Shown here one piece after another: positions 35,811 through 43,697 of a stretch of 57,040 nucleotides of DNA. The notes beneath the pieces were generated by a model. It saw only the letters and a program-made list of their open reading frames with translations, did not search any database and was not told the DNA's origin. The stretch is from Sandaracinus sp. (GTDB taxonomy: Bacteria; Myxococcota_A; Polyangia; Polyangiales; Houyiibacteriaceae), in contig PABA01000186.1 in assembly GCA_002699025.1 (NCBI GenBank), forward strand, positions 1 through 57,040, given 5' to 3'. Numbering within the stretch: position 1 is the first letter of the stretch; each line of letters begins with the position of its first letter. Both the position numbers and the translations under genes were made by a program.

Positions 35811-36974
35811 ATGACCCCGAAGATCCCCATCAACGTCGGCACCATCGGTCACGTCGACCACGGCAAGACCACCCTCACCGCCGCCCTCTGCTCGGTCCTC
35901 GCCCAGCGCCACGGCGGCGAGGCGCGCTCCTTCGCGCAGATCGATCGCGCCCCCGAGGAGAAGCGGCGCGGCATCACCATCGTCGCCAGCCACGTGCGCT
36001 ACGACACGGAGACGCGCCGCTACGCCCACGTCGACTGCCCCGGTCACGCCGACTTCGTGAAGAACATGATCACCGGCGCCGCCCAGATGGACGGCGCGAT
36101 CCTGCTCGTCGACGGTTCCCAGGGGCCGCAGGAGCAGACCCGCGAGCACGTCGTCCTGGCCCGCCAGGTCGGCGTCGAGCACCTGGTCGTGTTCGTGAAC
36201 AAAGCGGACGTCGCCGACCCCGAGCTCCTCGAGCTGGTCGAGCTGGAGACCCAGGAGCTCCTCGAGAGCTACGGCTACGAGGCGCCCTTCGTCGTCGGCT
36301 CGGCGCTGAAGGCCCTCGAGGCGGCGGAGGCCGGGCGCTGGGACGACCCGGCGCTCGCATGCATCGACGCCCTCGCGGCGGCTCTCGACGAGGCGATCCC
36401 GGCGCCCGAGCGCGACCTCGGCGCGCCCTTCCTCATGCCCATCGAGGGCGTCCACGGGGTGAAGGGGCTCGGCACGGTGATCACCGGCTGCGTCGCCCGC
36501 GGCGTGCTCGCGCCCGGCGAGGCGATCGAGATCATCGGCGCCGGGCTCGGCCCGGTCGTCGTGAGGGGCGTGCAGGCCTTCCACCGGGACATCCCGCGGG
36601 CGGAGGCCGGCCTGAACGTCGGCCTGCTCTTGCGGAACGTCGACCGCGGCTCCGTCCAGCGAGGCCAGGTCGCCGTGCTCCCGGGCTCCGTCGCGCCCCG
36701 CGCCGGCGGCGAGGCCGAGCTCTTCCTGCTCGGCGGGGACGAGGGAGGACGGCACACGCCGGTCCGGAGCGGCTACATGCCCCAGCTCTGGTTCGGCGCC
36801 ACCGACGTCACGGCCACGCTCGACGTGGGCGAGCGCGCGCTCCTCGAGCCCGGCGCCCGCGGCACGGTCGCCTTCGACCTGCAGCGGCCCGTGGCCCTCG
36901 AGGTCGGCATGCGCTTCGCCGTGCGCGAGGGCGGCCGCACCGTCGGCGCGGGCGTCGTCTCGCGGGTGCGCTGA
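35811..36974 (+). CDS. divergent EF-Tu paralogue (translational GTPase)
   Basis: This is a 387-residue three-domain EF-Tu-type GTPase. G1 GHVDHGKT at 13-20, switch I RRGITI, G3 DCPGHADF with His 79 (the catalytic His of EF-Tu), G4 NKAD at 130-133 and G5 GSALKAL are intact. The C-terminal [12 protein letters not shown] is perfectly EF-Tu-like. Differences from typical bacterial EF-Tu include PEEKRRGIT (usually PEEKARGIT), HADF (usually HADY), [14 protein letters not shown] where FSISGRGTVVTG is normal, and [14 protein letters not shown] where GYRPQFYFRTTDVT is normal. The tRNA-binding face may therefore be altered. It stands alone, without fusA, rpsG or rpsL. It could be a second EF-Tu or a specialised factor. 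A good ribosome binding site precedes the ATG. Confidence 0.88.
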   Translation: MTPKIPINVGTIGHVDHGKTTLTAALCSVLAQRHGGEARSFAQIDRAPEEKRRGITIVASHVRYDTETRRYAHVDCPGHADFVKNMITGAAQMDGAILLVDGSQGPQEQTREHVVLARQVGVEHLVVFVNKADVADPELLELVELETQELLESYGYEAPFVVGSALKALEAAEAGRWDDPALACIDALAAALDEAIPAPERDLGAPFLMPIEGVHGVKGLGTVITGCVARGVLAPGEAIEIIGAGLGPVVVRGVQAFHRDIPRAEAGLNVGLLLRNVDRGSVQRGQVAVLPGSVAPRAGGEAELFLLGGDEGGRHTPVRSGYMPQLWFGATDVTATLDVGERALLEPGARGTVAFDLQRPVALEVGMRFAVREGGRTVGAGVVSRVR

Positions 36975-37077
36975 GCCCGTGAGGGCGCCGTGATGGCGCC
37001 GCGCCGGGTCCCGATCGGGGCCCGGCGCGGCACGCCCCTGCTGGCGGCGGGCCGGGGGGCTTGGTAGGACCGGGCCG

Positions 37078-37752
37078 ATGATCTCGCGCCTCCTCCTCTC
37101 CCTCGCGCTCGCGGCGCTCGCCGCCTGTGGGCCCAGCCGCGAGGACCAGCTCGAGGCCACGCGCGCGAGCCTCGAGCACATCGAGCGCTGGCTCCCGGCC
37201 GAGGACCTCGCCTGGGTCGAGGCCGAGGAGGGCGCCCGGCTCCGCGTGCGCCTCCGGGTCGAGGACTCGCTCCCGTTCCTCGTCGACTGCGGCGCCGGGC
37301 CGCGCTCCTACGCCGTCGTGCGCCGGGGCGAGCGGCTGCAGGTGCCCGGCGAGCCGGTGGTCGCCCAGCTCGGCGACACGGTCGAGCTGACGCTCGCGCC
37401 GCTCGGGGAGGAGGGCTGCCGCTTCGACCTCGACCCGCAGCCGGAGGCCCCGGCGAACGCGAGACGCGAGCCCTGCGAGTTCGGGGTGAAGCTCCCGGAG
37501 GCGCTCCAGGGTCACTTCCGGGTGCGCGCCACCTACTGCTCGCTCCAGCAGCTGGGCCGGCACCGCAGGGCGATCCTCGAGGCGATCACGCCGGGTGAAC
37601 CGAGCCTGCCGGAGGCCTGGGGCGGCCCGCTCGCGCTGCGTATCGCCGACTCGGAGGGGGCGCTCGTCCACCCGCTCGACGGGCCCCGGGTCCTCGGCCT
37701 CGGGGACGGGCTCCTCGTCGAGGTGCCCGAGGACGGCGTGCTCGCCCAGTAG
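37078..37752 (+). CDS. lipoprotein of unknown function
   Basis: This is a 224-residue protein with a lipoprotein signal (LAALAAC, Cys about 17). After it come an Arg/Glu-rich helical stretch (about 20-55) and a beta-rich part with VDCGAG, CRFDLDP, REPCEFGV and YCSLQQ; four Cys could form two disulfides. No family is recognised. It is predicted to be membrane-anchored in the periplasm or at the surface. A strong hairpin with a T-run follows the stop. Confidence 0.78.
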   Translation: MISRLLLSLALAALAACGPSREDQLEATRASLEHIERWLPAEDLAWVEAEEGARLRVRLRVEDSLPFLVDCGAGPRSYAVVRRGERLQVPGEPVVAQLGDTVELTLAPLGEEGCRFDLDPQPEAPANARREPCEFGVKLPEALQGHFRVRATYCSLQQLGRHRRAILEAITPGEPSLPEAWGGPLALRIADSEGALVHPLDGPRVLGLGDGLLVEVPEDGVLAQ

Positions 37753-37775
37753 GGCGGCCCGTCGCGCGCGGCGCC

Positions 37776-37804
37776 GAGCGCCGAGGGCGCTCTTCAGCGT
37801 TTTT
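37776..37804 (+). terminator. Rho-independent terminator
   Basis: GAGCGCC-GAG-GGCGCTC (37776-37792) forms a 7-bp perfect stem with a three-base loop, followed by a T-run (37799-37804). It is 24 bp after the stop of the lipoprotein gene. The T-run lies inside the end of the convergent thioesterase gene. Confidence 0.7.
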
Positions 37805-38237
37805 CTGGCGGGGGGATCGAGTAGGTCACCTGCGCGTGGGCGACCGGGCCCTCTTCGCCCTCGATGAGCACGTCGCCCACGGCCAGGCGGCGACCCAGCT
37901 TGAGCATCGTCGCCGTCGCCTCGAGCAGGCCCGGATCCGGGCGGCGCATGAAGCTCAGGTTCAGCTGCGTGGTGACGGCGAGCGGCACGGGGCCGATCAG
38001 GCTGAGCGTCAGCTGGTAGAAGGCGAGGTCCGCCAGCGTGAAGATCGTCGGCCCACTGATGGTGCCCCCGGGGCGGAGGTGCCGCTCGGTCGATCGCAGG
38101 CGCAGCGTGAGCGCGCCCTCGCCGAGCTCGACCACGTCCGCGAAGCCGACGGCCTGCTCGAAGTGCTCCTCGAGGAAGGCCTCGAGCTCCGGGATGCCCA
38201 TCACGTGGACGGGGGCGTCCTCCGCGCCGGCGCTCAC
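37794..38237 (-). CDS. hotdog-fold acyl-CoA thioesterase (PaaI-like)
   Basis: This is a 147-residue protein. PGGTISGPTIFTLADLAFYQ is the hotdog helix and the VTTQLNLSFMRRPDPG strand pair is the PaaI-type signature, with DLAF supplying the acidic residue in the helix. Such proteins hydrolyse acyl-CoA thioesters in the cytosol. GTG at 38237 overlaps the TGA of the OPT gene and is chosen on coupling grounds; ATG at 38201 (MGIPELEAF) is an equally good reading. It is the last gene of a minus-strand run that begins with the acyl-CoA synthetase. Confidence 0.85.
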   Translation of the reverse strand: MSAGAEDAPVHVMGIPELEAFLEEHFEQAVGFADVVELGEGALTLRLRSTERHLRPGGTISGPTIFTLADLAFYQLTLSLIGPVPLAVTTQLNLSFMRRPDPGLLEATATMLKLGRRLAVGDVLIEGEEGPVAHAQVTYSIPPPEKR

Positions 38238-40120
38238 GAGCCCGTCACCGTCTTCCAGATCGCCAGCACCACGCCCACCAGCGACTCGCCGGCGATGAGC
38301 CCGGCGGCGAGCACGATGAGGAAGCGCTTGGCCCAGCTCGGGCTGGCCTTCATCGCGCCGAAGCCGAGGATGGCGCCGAGGAACATGCTCAGCGAGTAGA
38401 GCGCGGGCACGACGAGGGCCAGGCCCATGCTCGCCGGGCTCGGCACCCAGACGGCCGCCTTCTTCGGCAGGAGCTTCTCGAGGACGGCGAGCACGACGCC
38501 GATGCCGCCGGCGATCGCCATGGCCTGGGGCGCCATCTCCGGCATGGCCTCGAGCCCCTCGCGGAAGAGCTCGGCGACGGCCTTCCAGGCGGCGACGGCC
38601 GGGGCGGGCCACTCGTCCGTGAGCAGCATGCCCGCCGGGTCGGGCACGAGGACCAGGTAGCCCGCGCAGCCCACGAGCGCGCCGGCGAGGACACCGAAGC
38701 TCTGGGCGAAGGCCTGAAAGCGCGGGCTCGCGCCGATGAGCGCGCCGGTCTTCATGTCGTGGAGCAGATCCGCGCACTGGCTCGCGGCGCCGCCGGTGAC
38801 GTTCGCGGCCATGAGGTTGCCGGCGACGTTGCCCGGCGAGAGCACGCCGAAGAGGAGCTGGGTGACCTTGCCCATGGGGCCCACGGGCGTGATGCCCGTC
38901 TCGCCCGAGACGCGCGCGGCCACGATGGCGAGCACGAAGGTGAGGAGGACGCCGCTGATCGCGATCCAGGCGGGGATCGAGAAGAAGCTGATCTGCGTGA
39001 TCGAGGCGAGGACCAGCGCGACGAAGAGACCCGCGAGGAAGATCTTCTTCGGCACCTCGTGCGCGTCCGTGCCCGCCTTCTCGTCCTCGGCGCCCGCCTT
39101 CGCGCCCCGGAGCGCGGCGACGACCGACTTCCAGCTGAAGGCGAAGGAGGTCAGCGAGGCCGTCACCATCATCGCGACGCCGGGCCAGAGCATCCACTTG
39201 TTGAGCGCGCCGAACCACATGGCGTCCGGCCGGTCCGCGACGGCGTGGGCCCAGCCCGCGTCCATGGCCATCGGCGCGATCCAGCCCCACGCGATGACCG
39301 CGCCGAGCAGCAGCGAGATGCCCGCGCGCAGCCCGATGATCGCGCCGACGCCGATCATGAGCACGCTCGGGTCGAGGGCGAAGCCGAGGTTCATCATCGT
39401 GTACTTCGACACGCCCGAGGCCCCGCCGGCCTTGGCGGCGATGGAGCCCGGCAGGCCCACCGGGTGGAGCTTCAGGAAGTGCGCCGCGAGCTTCGTGCCC
39501 GCGCCCGCGGCCGCGCCGGCGAGGAGCATCTTCACGCGGGCCATGGCCTCGGCGCCCTTCGCGTACATCTGCTTGATGGTCTCGGCCGAGGCGATGCCGC
39601 CGGGGAAGGGCAGCTTGTCGACGAGGAGCATCTGGCGGCGGAGGCCGATGGCGACGACGACGCCGACGAGGCTGACGGCGAAGGTCCAGACGACGAGGAC
39701 CGGGTAGGAGAGCTCCTCGCCGGTGATCATGGTCAGCGCCGGGATGGGGGCGACGAGGCCGGCCGAGGAGATGCTGGCGGCCGAGGAGGCCGTCGTCTGG
39801 TTGATGTTGTTCTCGAGGAGGCCGAAGGACCGGGTGCCGGCGCCCTTCTCGAGGGCCTTGAAGAGGCCGAAGCCGAGCAGCATGGCCGTGATGGACATGT
39901 TGAAGCCCCAGCCGATCTTCAGCCCCGCGTAGACGTTGCAGAGGCTGAGGATGCCCCCGAGGACCATGCCCGTGAGGATCGCGCGGATGGTGAGCTGGGG
40001 GGCCGTCAGATCCGGGGGCGGGAACTCCACCTCGGCGGTCTCGCCCTCCGCGGCGTCCGTGGTCTCGGCGGCGTCGGGCGGGGTCTCCGGCTCGTCTCTC
40101 TCGGGCGCGTCCTGGGCCAT
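38234..40120 (-). CDS. OPT family oligopeptide transporter
   Basis: This is a 628-residue integral membrane protein with about 14 hydrophobic segments. LSLCNVYAGLKIGWGFNMSI near the N-terminus is the OPT signature, and the internal NLMAANVTGGAASQCADLLH segment is characteristic too. The first 40 residues are acidic and disordered. OPT proteins import oligopeptides or metal-chelate conjugates with protons. ATG at 40120 is chosen; an in-frame GTG at 40138 would add six residues. Its neighbours in the run are YhhN and acyl-CoA synthetase genes, which do not point to a common pathway. Confidence 0.92.
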   Translation of the reverse strand: MAQDAPERDEPETPPDAAETTDAAEGETAEVEFPPPDLTAPQLTIRAILTGMVLGGILSLCNVYAGLKIGWGFNMSITAMLLGFGLFKALEKGAGTRSFGLLENNINQTTASSAASISSAGLVAPIPALTMITGEELSYPVLVVWTFAVSLVGVVVAIGLRRQMLLVDKLPFPGGIASAETIKQMYAKGAEAMARVKMLLAGAAAGAGTKLAAHFLKLHPVGLPGSIAAKAGGASGVSKYTMMNLGFALDPSVLMIGVGAIIGLRAGISLLLGAVIAWGWIAPMAMDAGWAHAVADRPDAMWFGALNKWMLWPGVAMMVTASLTSFAFSWKSVVAALRGAKAGAEDEKAGTDAHEVPKKIFLAGLFVALVLASITQISFFSIPAWIAISGVLLTFVLAIVAARVSGETGITPVGPMGKVTQLLFGVLSPGNVAGNLMAANVTGGAASQCADLLHDMKTGALIGASPRFQAFAQSFGVLAGALVGCAGYLVLVPDPAGMLLTDEWPAPAVAAWKAVAELFREGLEAMPEMAPQAMAIAGGIGVVLAVLEKLLPKKAAVWVPSPASMGLALVVPALYSLSMFLGAILGFGAMKASPSWAKRFLIVLAAGLIAGESLVGVVLAIWKTVTGS

Positions 40121-40215
40121 GGCGGCGCAAAACAGCACGCTCGCGCCGCGATGACAAGGGCGCTCCGCACGGCGCCGGACCGGGGGGCGAACCGGGGCGC
40201 GGATCGGGGCGCGGC

Positions 40216-40902
40216 TCAGGGCGCGAAGGTCGCGACGGAGAGGGCGAGGAGGACCTGCCCCGTGTAGTAGAGCGGCAGGCCGACGATGCGGTTCTCGAAG
40301 CCGCGGGTCACGAAGCGGTCCCGGGCGACCGTGAGGTCCGAGAGGTAGAAGGCGATGGCGCCGGCGAGGACCAGCGGGTGGGCGCCGAGGCCGAGCGCGC
40401 CCGCGGCCGTGGCGACCATGGCGCTGATCACGACGACGTAGGCGATGACCGGCCCCTTCAGGCTGGCGTCGGCTCTCCCGAGCAGCCAGCGGAGGACGAG
40501 CGCGGCGACGGGCAGGAGCGCGGCGAGGGCGACCCCGGCCCAGGCGAGCGCCATGCCGTGGAGGGCGAACGCGACGACGTAGGCGACGTGCCCGAGGAGG
40601 AACGCGAAGAGGCCGAGGGTGAACCAGCGCTTGGCGCGGCTCATCAGGAAGACGTCGCCGAGGAAGGAGAAGAAGAGGCCGGCGAAGATGGCCGCGCCGG
40701 GCACGGTCCCGAGGGCGCCCCCGGTGAGGGCGAGGGCGAGGAAGGCGAGGGAGGCGAGCGGCTTGAAGACGTGGATCCAGCGGCGCGCGGCTGCGGCCTG
40801 GGCCTCGTCCTCGGCGGCGAGGGCGGCCAGCTCGCGGCGCTCCCAGAAGAGCACGACGGCCAGGCAGAGCGCGCAGGCGGCGATGAGGGCGGGGGCCGTC
40901 AT
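40216..40902 (-). CDS. YhhN family integral membrane protein
   Basis: This is a 228-residue protein with about eight hydrophobic helices and motifs KPLASLAFLALAL, FSFLGDVFLM and IAFYLSDLTVARDRF, which are the conserved acidic motifs of the YhhN/TMEM86 family. Eukaryotic members hydrolyse lysoplasmalogen; bacterial function is largely unverified, but a membrane lipid hydrolase is likely. Start ATG at 40902 is seven bases after the stop of the acyl-CoA synthetase, so they are in one operon. The lipid context (acyl-CoA synthetase, thioesterase) is consistent. Confidence 0.9.
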   Translation of the reverse strand: MTAPALIAACALCLAVVLFWERRELAALAAEDEAQAAAARRWIHVFKPLASLAFLALALTGGALGTVPGAAIFAGLFFSFLGDVFLMSRAKRWFTLGLFAFLLGHVAYVVAFALHGMALAWAGVALAALLPVAALVLRWLLGRADASLKGPVIAYVVVISAMVATAAGALGLGAHPLVLAGAIAFYLSDLTVARDRFVTRGFENRIVGLPLYYTGQVLLALSVATFAP

Positions 40903-40909
40903 CGGGGCG

Positions 40910-42751
40910 TCAGAGCCGGTGCGTCCCGCCGACGACCTCGCCCCAGCGCGCGACGTCGAGGGGGAGGTAGGCGCCGTCGCCCCGCACGAAGAGCGGGTCC
41001 TCGACCTTCTTCGGATCGGCGCCCTCGTTGCGGAGGGCGGTCTTCTGCACCTTGAAGGTGCCGGTCGTCTGGAGGGCCGGCAGCAGGCGGACGAAGCGAG
41101 GCTGGGCGTAGGCCGGGAGCTCCTGGGTGGTGCGCCAGAAGGCCTCCGCGTCGAACTCCGCGCCGGGCTCGAGGACCAGCGCGGCCAGCCCCGCTTGCCC
41201 CTCCATGCCGGGCACGGGCACGCCGACGACCGTCGCTTCGCGCACGCCGGGCGCGCCCGTGAGCACGTCGGCGACCTCGGCCGTGGAGACGTTCTCGCCC
41301 TTCCAGCGGTAGGTGTCGCCGATGCGGTCGACGAAGTAGAAGTAGTCGTCCTCGTCGCGGCGGAGGAGGTCGCCCGTGCGGAAGTAGCGATCGCCGTCGC
41401 GAAAGACGCCCTCGAGGATCTTGCGGCTCGTCGCCTGCGGGTCCGTGTAGCCGCGGTACTCGGTGGCGCCCGTCAGGGGCTTGTCCGAGAGGCGCACGAG
41501 GAGCTCGCCGACCTCGCCGGGCTCGCACTCGATCATGCGGCCGTCGACGTCGCGTGCATGCTCGCCCTTCTCGACGTCGAAGCGGACGAGGCGCATCCAG
41601 CCGCTCCGCCGGAGCGGGACGTGGCCGACCGAGCCGACGCGGCCCGTGAGGTTCACGATGAAGCCGGGGGCCTCCGTCGCCGCGTAGAACTCGCGGACCA
41701 TCGCGATGTCGAAGCGCCGCTGGAAGGGCTCCCAGACGTCCGGGCGGAGGCCGTTGCCGACGGCGATGCGCACCGGGTTGTCCTTCTCCGCCTCGTTCGG
41801 CGCGGCGTTCACGAGGTAGCGGCAGAGCTCGCCGATGTAGAGGATCGCCGTGGCGCCGTGGCGGCGCACGTCGGGCCAGAAGCGGCTCGCGCTGAAGCCG
41901 TCGCGGAGGGCGACCGGCGTGCCCGTGACCAGGCAGGCGCCGACGCCGAGGAGGAGGCCGCTCGCGTGGTAGAGGGGCAGGACGGCGTAGAGGAGGTCGC
42001 CCGGCGCGAAGGCGAAGACCGCGTGGCCGAAGCCGGCGCCGGCGAGGAGGGCGCGCTCGTGCGAGATGCGGCAGGGCTTGGGCAGGCCCGTGGTGCCCGA
42101 GGTGTAGATGTAGACGAAGTCCGCGTCGTCGGGCGGGCTGGCCGGCGGGAAGGGCTCTCGGGGAGCGCCGGCGAGCTCGTCGACGGAGCGCTCGCCTTCG
42201 CCGGCGGGCCCGCCGTAGACGAGGCGCGGCGGGCAGGGGTCGAGGGTGCGGGCCGGATCGAGGAGGCTCTCGTGGACGACGAGGGCGCGGGCGCCGGCGG
42301 CGTCGACGGCGTGCTGGAGCGGGCGGCCGCGGAGGTGCGTGTTGATCAGGGCGACGGTGGCGCCGACGCGGGTGCCGGCGAGGACCCAGGCGACGTAGGC
42401 CGGGGCGTTCGGGCCGAGGAGGGCGACGACGTCGCCGCGGCGGACACCGGCGCCGGCGAGGGCCCAGGCGAGGCGAGAGGTCTCCGCTTCGAGCTCGGCC
42501 CAGGTCCAGCGCGTGTCGTCGTCGATGAGGGCGGGGGCGTTCGGGGTCTTGCGGGCGTGGCGGCGCACCGCGTCGAGGAGCGTGCCGCCGAGGAGGCTGC
42601 GGGCGACCCAGGGGAGGGTGCCCGTGCCGAGCCCCGGGAGGGCGCCGAGCTCGGCCTTGAGGGCCTCGCGGTAGGTGGGGCGGCGGAGCCCGGTGGCGAG
42701 ATCCGCGAGGGTGCCGGTGACGGCGTCGAACATCTCTCGGGGCGGCAGCAT
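40910..42751 (-). CDS. AMP-dependent long-chain acyl-CoA synthetase (FATP/VLACS-like)
   Basis: This is a 613-residue enzyme. The AMP-binding P-loop YTSGTTGLPKP is at about 216-226, the A5 region at VREFYAATEAPG, the YFRTGDLLRRDEDDYFYFVD adenylation motif, and DRIGDTYRWKGENVSTAEVAD in the C-terminal domain. The YRWKGENVST motif is characteristic of the VLACS/FATP branch. It activates fatty acids to acyl-CoA at the membrane. ATG at 42751 is preceded by GGGAGGACGAAGTCG, giving a good ribosome binding site. It is the first gene of the minus-strand run with YhhN. Confidence 0.93.
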   Translation of the reverse strand: MLPPREMFDAVTGTLADLATGLRRPTYREALKAELGALPGLGTGTLPWVARSLLGGTLLDAVRRHARKTPNAPALIDDDTRWTWAELEAETSRLAWALAGAGVRRGDVVALLGPNAPAYVAWVLAGTRVGATVALINTHLRGRPLQHAVDAAGARALVVHESLLDPARTLDPCPPRLVYGGPAGEGERSVDELAGAPREPFPPASPPDDADFVYIYTSGTTGLPKPCRISHERALLAGAGFGHAVFAFAPGDLLYAVLPLYHASGLLLGVGACLVTGTPVALRDGFSASRFWPDVRRHGATAILYIGELCRYLVNAAPNEAEKDNPVRIAVGNGLRPDVWEPFQRRFDIAMVREFYAATEAPGFIVNLTGRVGSVGHVPLRRSGWMRLVRFDVEKGEHARDVDGRMIECEPGEVGELLVRLSDKPLTGATEYRGYTDPQATSRKILEGVFRDGDRYFRTGDLLRRDEDDYFYFVDRIGDTYRWKGENVSTAEVADVLTGAPGVREATVVGVPVPGMEGQAGLAALVLEPGAEFDAEAFWRTTQELPAYAQPRFVRLLPALQTTGTFKVQKTALRNEGADPKKVEDPLFVRGDGAYLPLDVARWGEVVGGTHRL

Positions 42752-43048
42752 CGACTTCGTCCTCCCTTTGCGCGCTCGGGGGGCGCGGGGGGCGAGCATC
42801 CCAGGGGAGGCGGGATTGTGCCAGTGCGGGGGCGCGGGAGACCGAGGCGAGATCGGAAGCCCGAACGGCGAGCTCGAGCCCGAGCCGGAAGCCTGGAGCC
42901 AGGAGCCCGAGCCCAAGCCGGAAGCCAGGAGCCCGAGCGGCAAGCCAAGAGCCCGAGCAGGCCGCGAGCCCGAGCGGAGTGCCGGGGCGGCGGCCCGCTG
43001 GGGGGCGCTGCTGCTGGGGCTCGCGCTGGAGCCGTCGCTGGGGTTCGC

Positions 43049-43126
43049 GCTGAAGCTGTAGCTGAAGCTGAGGCTGTAGCTGAAGCTAGCGCTGAAACTG
43101 AAGCTGGAGCTGGCGCTGTGGCTCGC
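43049..43126. repeat. hexamer repeat (GCTGAA/GCTGTA), thirteen units
   Basis: Thirteen six-base units run in perfect register, all of the form GCTNNN or near it: GCTGAA, GCTGTA, GCTGAA, GCTGAG, GCTGTA, GCTGAA and so on, degrading to GCTGGC and GCTGTG at the 3' end. It is the most A/T-rich low-complexity part of the gap. Confidence 0.88.
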
Positions 43127-43140
43127 GTCGAAGGACGCTC

Positions 43141-43380
43141 TGCCCCGTCGCCCTGGCTGTCCGCGGAGACGGAGAACGAGCGGCCGCCCGGCTCCTGCGA
43201 AGCTCCCCCCGCTCCGTGTCGCCCCCCGACCCCGGCCGGGGGAGCGCCCCCACCTCTGCCCCGCAGCCCGGCCCCACGGAGCCGCCCCTCCGCACCGACG
43301 AAGAACCGCGCCTCGTGACGCCGCGGCCACGCGGCGCCGAGGGCCCTACGGGCCCGCTGGCAAGGGCCGCGAAGCGGCCA
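43141..43380. repeat. interspersed repeat, copy A (240 bp)
   Basis: This 240-bp segment reappears at 43457-43696 at an offset of 316 bases with roughly 90 percent identity by eye. Toward its 3' end it has two tight inverted repeats, GGGCCC-TAC-GGGCCC and GGCCGC-GAA-GCGGCC, which would form hairpins. Parts of it, such as GGGGAGCGCCCCCA then GGCCCCACGGAGCCGC and CGAAGAACCG, recur at 56640-57040. Confidence 0.9.
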
Positions 43381-43456
43381 GAATAGCGAGCGAAGCGAGC
43401 GGAAACCGCGGCGCCGAGCGGCCCACGGCCGCGCCATCCCCGCGTCCACGGAAGTC

Positions 43457-43696
43457 TGCCCCGTCGCTCCGACTGCCCGCGGAGACGGAGAACGAGCGAC
43501 CGCACGGCTCCTGCGAAGCTCCCCCCGCTCCGCGTCGCCCCCCGACCCCGGCCGGGGGAGCGCTCCCACCTCTGCCCCGCAGCCCGGCCCCACGGAGCCG
43601 CACCCCCGCCCCGACGAAGAACCGCGCCCTGTGACGCCGCGGCCACGCGGCGCCGAGGGCCCTACGGGCCCGCTGGCAAGGGCCGCGAAGCGGCCA
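43457..43696. repeat. interspersed repeat, copy B (240 bp)
   Basis: This is the second copy of the segment at 43141-43380. The terminal hairpins are perfectly kept. It ends one base before the stop codon of the next minus-strand gene. The tail GGCCAATTAG at 43692-43701 partly overlaps that stop. Confidence 0.9.
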
Positions 43697-43697
43697 A

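Larger units (their letters stand above)
42752..43697. other. 946-bp repeat-rich intergenic region
   Basis: Nothing coding is seen. It holds degenerate GAGCCCGAGC repeats (about 42858-42985), a hexamer array (43049-43126), and two 240-bp copies of an interspersed repeat (43141-43380 and 43457-43696). Open frames through it give Ser/Arg/Gly-rich low-complexity peptides that change frame between repeat copies, so they were not annotated. Confidence 0.75.
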
